Shown piece by piece: positions 6,021 to 8,381 of a stretch of 8,381 nucleotides of DNA (position 1 is its first letter; each line of letters begins with the position of its first letter). The translations under genes and the position numbers were made by a program. The notes beneath the pieces were generated by a model that searched no databases, was not told the DNA's origin, and saw only the letters and a list, made by a program, of their open reading frames with translations. Source of the DNA: Candidatus Rokuibacteriota bacterium (GTDB taxonomy: Bacteria; JAUVQV01); assembly GCA_030609125.1 (NCBI GenBank), contig JAUWCW010000077.1, positions 1 through 8,381 of the forward strand, in the 5' to 3' direction.

Positions 6021-7272
6021 CCTTGTCTCCGTCACGCAGCTGCTGCTGTCCGACAACGACCAGGACTTCGCCCTCTTTCAGGCCCCCGGTGACGACCGAG
6101 TCTCCCCGGTACTCCGGGCCGAGGGTCACCTCCCGCCTGCGGGCGACGCCGTCTTCGACAACGAAGGCCAGGGATCGGCCTACCTCCCGCAGAAGGGCCG
6201 AGGACGGGAGCACGAGGACGTCGTGAAGTTCGATCCGGGTGAACAATACGGTCACGTCCATGCCGGCGCGCAGGATGCGGCGGCCGGTGCCGCCGCCGGG
6301 ATTCCCCATCCTGAGGATGACCGGAAAGGAGCCCGTCTTCTCGTCGGCCTTGACGCCGACGTTCTTCACCACGGCGGGGAGCGGCTCGCCGCCGTGGCGT
6401 GGCGAGACGGTGACTTTCTTGCCGGCTTTGAAAAAGGCGACGTCGGCGTCGGAGACGCCGAATTCGATCTTGAATGAAGTCAGGTCGACGACCTCCGCCA
6501 CCGGCATGCCTGGCTGGACGGTGTCGCCGGCGAAGACCTTCTTGGCGGCGATGGTGCCCTGCAGGGGCGACCGGATGACGGTCTTCTCCCAGGTGTTTCT
6601 CGCCAGCTTCCAGGCCGCCTCGGCCTGCCGTACGGCCGCCTCGGCGGCGGCCTGGTCTTCGGCGCGGGCGCCGGTCCGGGCTTCCTCCAGGTTCTTCCGG
6701 GCGATCTTCAGCTGGGCCTGCGCCGCGGTGAGTGCCAGGTCGCTCTCCTCCTTCCGGCTCAGGGGGATCGCTCCCTCCCGGTGGAGCTCTTCGTAGCGCG
6801 CCGCGTCGTTCTCGGCTTTCTTCAGGGAGGACTCGCGCTGCACGAGCAGGGCCTCCAGGCGGTGGATGAGCTCCGGACGGCTGATGTTCTGCGTCTTGAG
6901 GTGGTTTTGCCGTGCCAGGTCGAGAGCGGCTTCGGCCTGATCCATGGCGTAGCGGTAGGAGTCGTCCTCGACGCGATAGAGCGGCTGGTCCTTGCGCACC
7001 TCTTCGCCTTCGGTGATGAGGTCCTCCTCGATGGTGCCGCCTACCCTGGCGGTGACGGTTATGTCGCTGGCGGCGGAGAGCCGGGCCGTGTACTCTGCCG
7101 CGGCCGCGAAATCTCTCGGGCCGAGCCTGACGGCGGTTACGGGGACGGCGTGTTCCTCGGGGGGAGCGAGGTCGCCGGCGTGCCGGGTTCCGAGGTAGAG
7201 GAGCCCGAATCCCGCACCGAGCAGCAGAGCGACACAGAGGACAAAGAGTGTCCATTTGACGGGCTTGTTCAT
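5998..7272 (-). CDS. Membrane fusion protein (periplasmic adaptor) of RND efflux system
   Basis: A 424-residue HlyD/AcrA-type adaptor linking the inner-membrane pump to the outer-membrane channel. An uncleaved anchor or signal helix lies at about 7-28. Cys13 is not in a lipobox, so it does not appear to be a lipoprotein. The first lipoyl half is at about 68-103 (ARVGGTIEEDLITEGEEVRKDQPL). A long coiled hairpin (about 104-232) is rich in Ala, Glu, Arg and Gln, with the segment TGARAEDQAAAEAA (200-213). The second lipoyl half is at 233-262 (VIRSPLQGTIAAKKVFAGDTVQPG). The beta-barrel (about 266-346) and membrane-proximal domain (about 350-424, VLPSSALL near 354-361) follow. The ATG at 7272 has GAGGAG 5 nt upstream and overlaps the preceding stop codon as ATGA. 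The hairpin is clearly longer than that of AcrA (about 70 residues). Confidence 0.95.
   Translation of the reverse strand: MNKPVKWTLFVLCVALLLGAGFGLLYLGTRHAGDLAPPEEHAVPVTAVRLGPRDFAAAAEYTARLSAASDITVTARVGGTIEEDLITEGEEVRKDQPLYRVEDDSYRYAMDQAEAALDLARQNHLKTQNISRPELIHRLEALLVQRESSLKKAENDAARYEELHREGAIPLSRKEESDLALTAAQAQLKIARKNLEEARTGARAEDQAAAEAAVRQAEAAWKLARNTWEKTVIRSPLQGTIAAKKVFAGDTVQPGMPVAEVVDLTSFKIEFGVSDADVAFFKAGKKVTVSPRHGGEPLPAVVKNVGVKADEKTGSFPVILRMGNPGGGTGRRILRAGMDVTVLFTRIELHDVLVLPSSALLREVGRSLAFVVEDGVARRREVTLGPEYRGDSVVTGGLKEGEVLVVVGQQQLRDGDKVELTLEQ
6027..6030 (-). promoter_or_regulatory. Ribosome binding site for the TTG start of the RND permease
   Basis: On the minus strand GGAG, then ACAAGG, then TTG (6020-6018). 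The site lies inside the final codons of the adaptor gene, implying translational coupling between adaptor and permease. The reading frame has no ATG between the upstream TTG at 6056 and the first transmembrane helix. Confidence 0.55.
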
Positions 7273-8381
7273 GGGAGCTCCTCGATGGTTCCCGCCAGGC
7301 GCATGAGGCGGGCACGGTTGATGTGGAAGTCTTTCAGGGCCTGGATCCTGTCGAACTTGGACCGGGAGAACGACAGCAGGGCGTCGATGACGTCTATGTT
7401 GGAAATCAGCCCCTGGTTGTATTTCAGGCGTGTCACCCTGAGGTTCTCCTCGGCGGCGGTGACGGCCTTGACGGCGGCGGCGTACTGGCGCAGAGCAAGA
7501 GTTGTCCCGGCGTCGGCGTCGACGATTCCTCTTCTGATGAAGCGGCGGACCTGAACGATGTCGTTGTCCGCCTGACGCTCCGTGTCCCTGGCCACGTCGA
7601 TCCCCAGGATGGTTCTTCCCCCCATGTAGAGGGGAAGGGTGAGGGCGGCGCCGGCGTTCCAGTAGCGGTCTTCATCGTCGAAGGAAAAGCGCTCGTCCTT
7701 TGCTCCGTAGGCGCCGAAGAGTCCCAGTCTCGGCCATCGCTCCGCCCGGGCGGCCTCGACGCCGGTGCGGGCCAGTTCCAGGGAGTGCCGCGAGAGAATG
7801 ATCTCCGGCGACCTCTCTTCGGCGATGGACATCCACTCGTCGACGGACCTCTCTTCCTCCGGCGGAGGCACTTCACCGCGGGCACGGACGGTGACGATCC
7901 TGTCGGGAAAGATGAGGGAGGAGAGGTGCTCGGACCTCCGCACGGCGTTGGTTTCCGCGGCGGCCAGGTCCCGCTCCCGCCGCGCCACGGTGACCTCGGT
8001 GCGGTACAGGTCGACCCTGGCCACCAGACCCTGCTTGAGCAGGGCGGAAATGTCGGTGAGGTGCCCGTTGCTGCCCTCGAGGGCTTCCATCGCAATGTCG
8101 ATGAAATGCTGGGCCGCGAGCAGTTCGTAGAAGGCGGTCGCCGTCTCCAGCAGGATGTCGCCCTGCGTGCGCCGCTCGGCTTCCCTGGTCAGGGCCAGGC
8201 CCTGGGCGGCCTGTCTCCGGGCGGCCGGGAGGCGCCCGCCGGTGTACAGGGGCACGGTCGCCACCACGGAGACGTCGGCTTCCGCGTCCGGCAGGCTGAA
8301 GCCGGGAATGGGAATGTCCGACGTCTCCGGAACGCTCAGCCGGGTATAGCCCGCGTCGAGGGAGACTTCGGGCAGCCTCGC
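7269..8381 (-). CDS. TolC-family outer-membrane efflux protein (5' end outside window)
   Basis: The C-terminal 370 residues of an outer-membrane channel of the TolC/OprM (OEP) family, which forms the exit duct for the pump. The frame stays open to the right edge. Residues read there (LPEVSLDAGYTRL ... DVSVVATVPLYTGG) are typical TolC sequence, so an apparent GTG start at 8267 is internal; the signal peptide and true start lie outside. The family's internal duplication is visible. LPEVSLDAGY (3-12) then VPLYTGGRLPAARRQA (43-58) match WPRLGLFGAYG (216-226) then LPLYMGGRTILGIDVA (249-264). Long helical stretches lie between them, ending with LKYNQGLISNIDVIDALLSFSRSK (319-342), the classic final helix pair. 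It overlaps the adaptor gene by 4 bp and is the first of the three efflux genes. Confidence 0.94.
   Translation of the reverse strand, partial: ARLPEVSLDAGYTRLSVPETSDIPIPGFSLPDAEADVSVVATVPLYTGGRLPAARRQAAQGLALTREAERRTQGDILLETATAFYELLAAQHFIDIAMEALEGSNGHLTDISALLKQGLVARVDLYRTEVTVARRERDLAAAETNAVRRSEHLSSLIFPDRIVTVRARGEVPPPEEERSVDEWMSIAEERSPEIILSRHSLELARTGVEAARAERWPRLGLFGAYGAKDERFSFDDEDRYWNAGAALTLPLYMGGRTILGIDVARDTERQADNDIVQVRRFIRRGIVDADAGTTLALRQYAAAVKAVTAAEENLRVTRLKYNQGLISNIDVIDALLSFSRSKFDRIQALKDFHINRARLMRLAGTIEELP
7278..7283 (-). promoter_or_regulatory. Ribosome binding site of the membrane fusion protein gene
   Basis: On the minus strand GAGGAG is followed by CTCCC and then ATG (7272-7270). The site lies within the last codons of the outer-membrane factor gene, whose TGA stop (7271-7269) overlaps the ATG. 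This is a standard arrangement for translational coupling. Confidence 0.7.

Noticed and set aside
6032-7315. A 427-codon minus-strand open frame overlapping the membrane fusion protein in another frame
   Set aside because: It is Arg/Pro/Gly-rich with no family features, while the alternate frame gives a complete adaptor with lipoyl halves.
8265-8267. GTG at 8267 as the start of the outer-membrane factor
   Set aside because: The frame continues to the window edge, and the 38 residues before it read as conserved TolC-family sequence, so this GTG is an internal valine.
1-8381. CRISPR arrays, tRNA, rRNA, insertion sequences or phage genes
   Set aside because: I found no direct-repeat arrays, no cloverleaf-like stretches and no transposase or phage motifs; the window is accounted for by five ordinary genes and short gaps.

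Overview
The window is GC-rich, with third codon positions dominated by G and C, and nearly fully coding. It carries five protein genes in two blocks. A Gram-negative host is certain: there is a TolC-type outer-membrane protein with its periplasmic adaptor and RND pump, and a periplasmic c-type heme sensor. The haem-binding Tll0287-like (DUF3365) histidine kinase and the style of an intergenic palindrome at the left edge suggest an anaerobic delta-type lineage (Desulfobacterota / Desulfuromonadota-like). That assignment is inference from memory and is weak.

Left block (1-2875). Positions 1-105 hold no gene, only a perfect hairpin palindrome (6-23) that looks like a dispersed intergenic element. 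Next is an orphan membrane sensor histidine kinase on the minus strand (106-1578). Its periplasmic domain carries a CxxCH heme-attachment motif. A 178-bp divergent region (1579-1756) holds a perfect TATAAT for the kinase and a promoter-like sequence pointing the other way. It drives a plus-strand MscS-type mechanosensitive channel (1757-2875).

Right block (2880-8381, all minus strand, so transcribed from the right edge leftwards). This is a complete-order tripartite efflux operon: TolC-family outer-membrane factor (5' end cut off by the window edge), membrane fusion protein, then RND permease. The genes are tightly coupled. The outer-membrane gene and the adaptor share an ATGA stop/start overlap, and the permease appears to start at a TTG inside the end of the adaptor gene. 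The three products should form one envelope-spanning export machine driven by the proton-motive force. No regulator is in view, so the substrate is unknown; the permease has the Asp-Asp relay of HAE (hydrophobe/drug) pumps and not the heavy-metal signature. The permease gene ends 4 bp from the end of the convergent channel gene.

I do not see a clearly new system. The most notable points are the heme site of the kinase with no sensor-domain cysteine for a Tll0287-type distal ligand, the shared divergent promoter, the unusually long adaptor hairpin, the Lys-to-Asn change in the pump's proton relay, and the edge palindrome.
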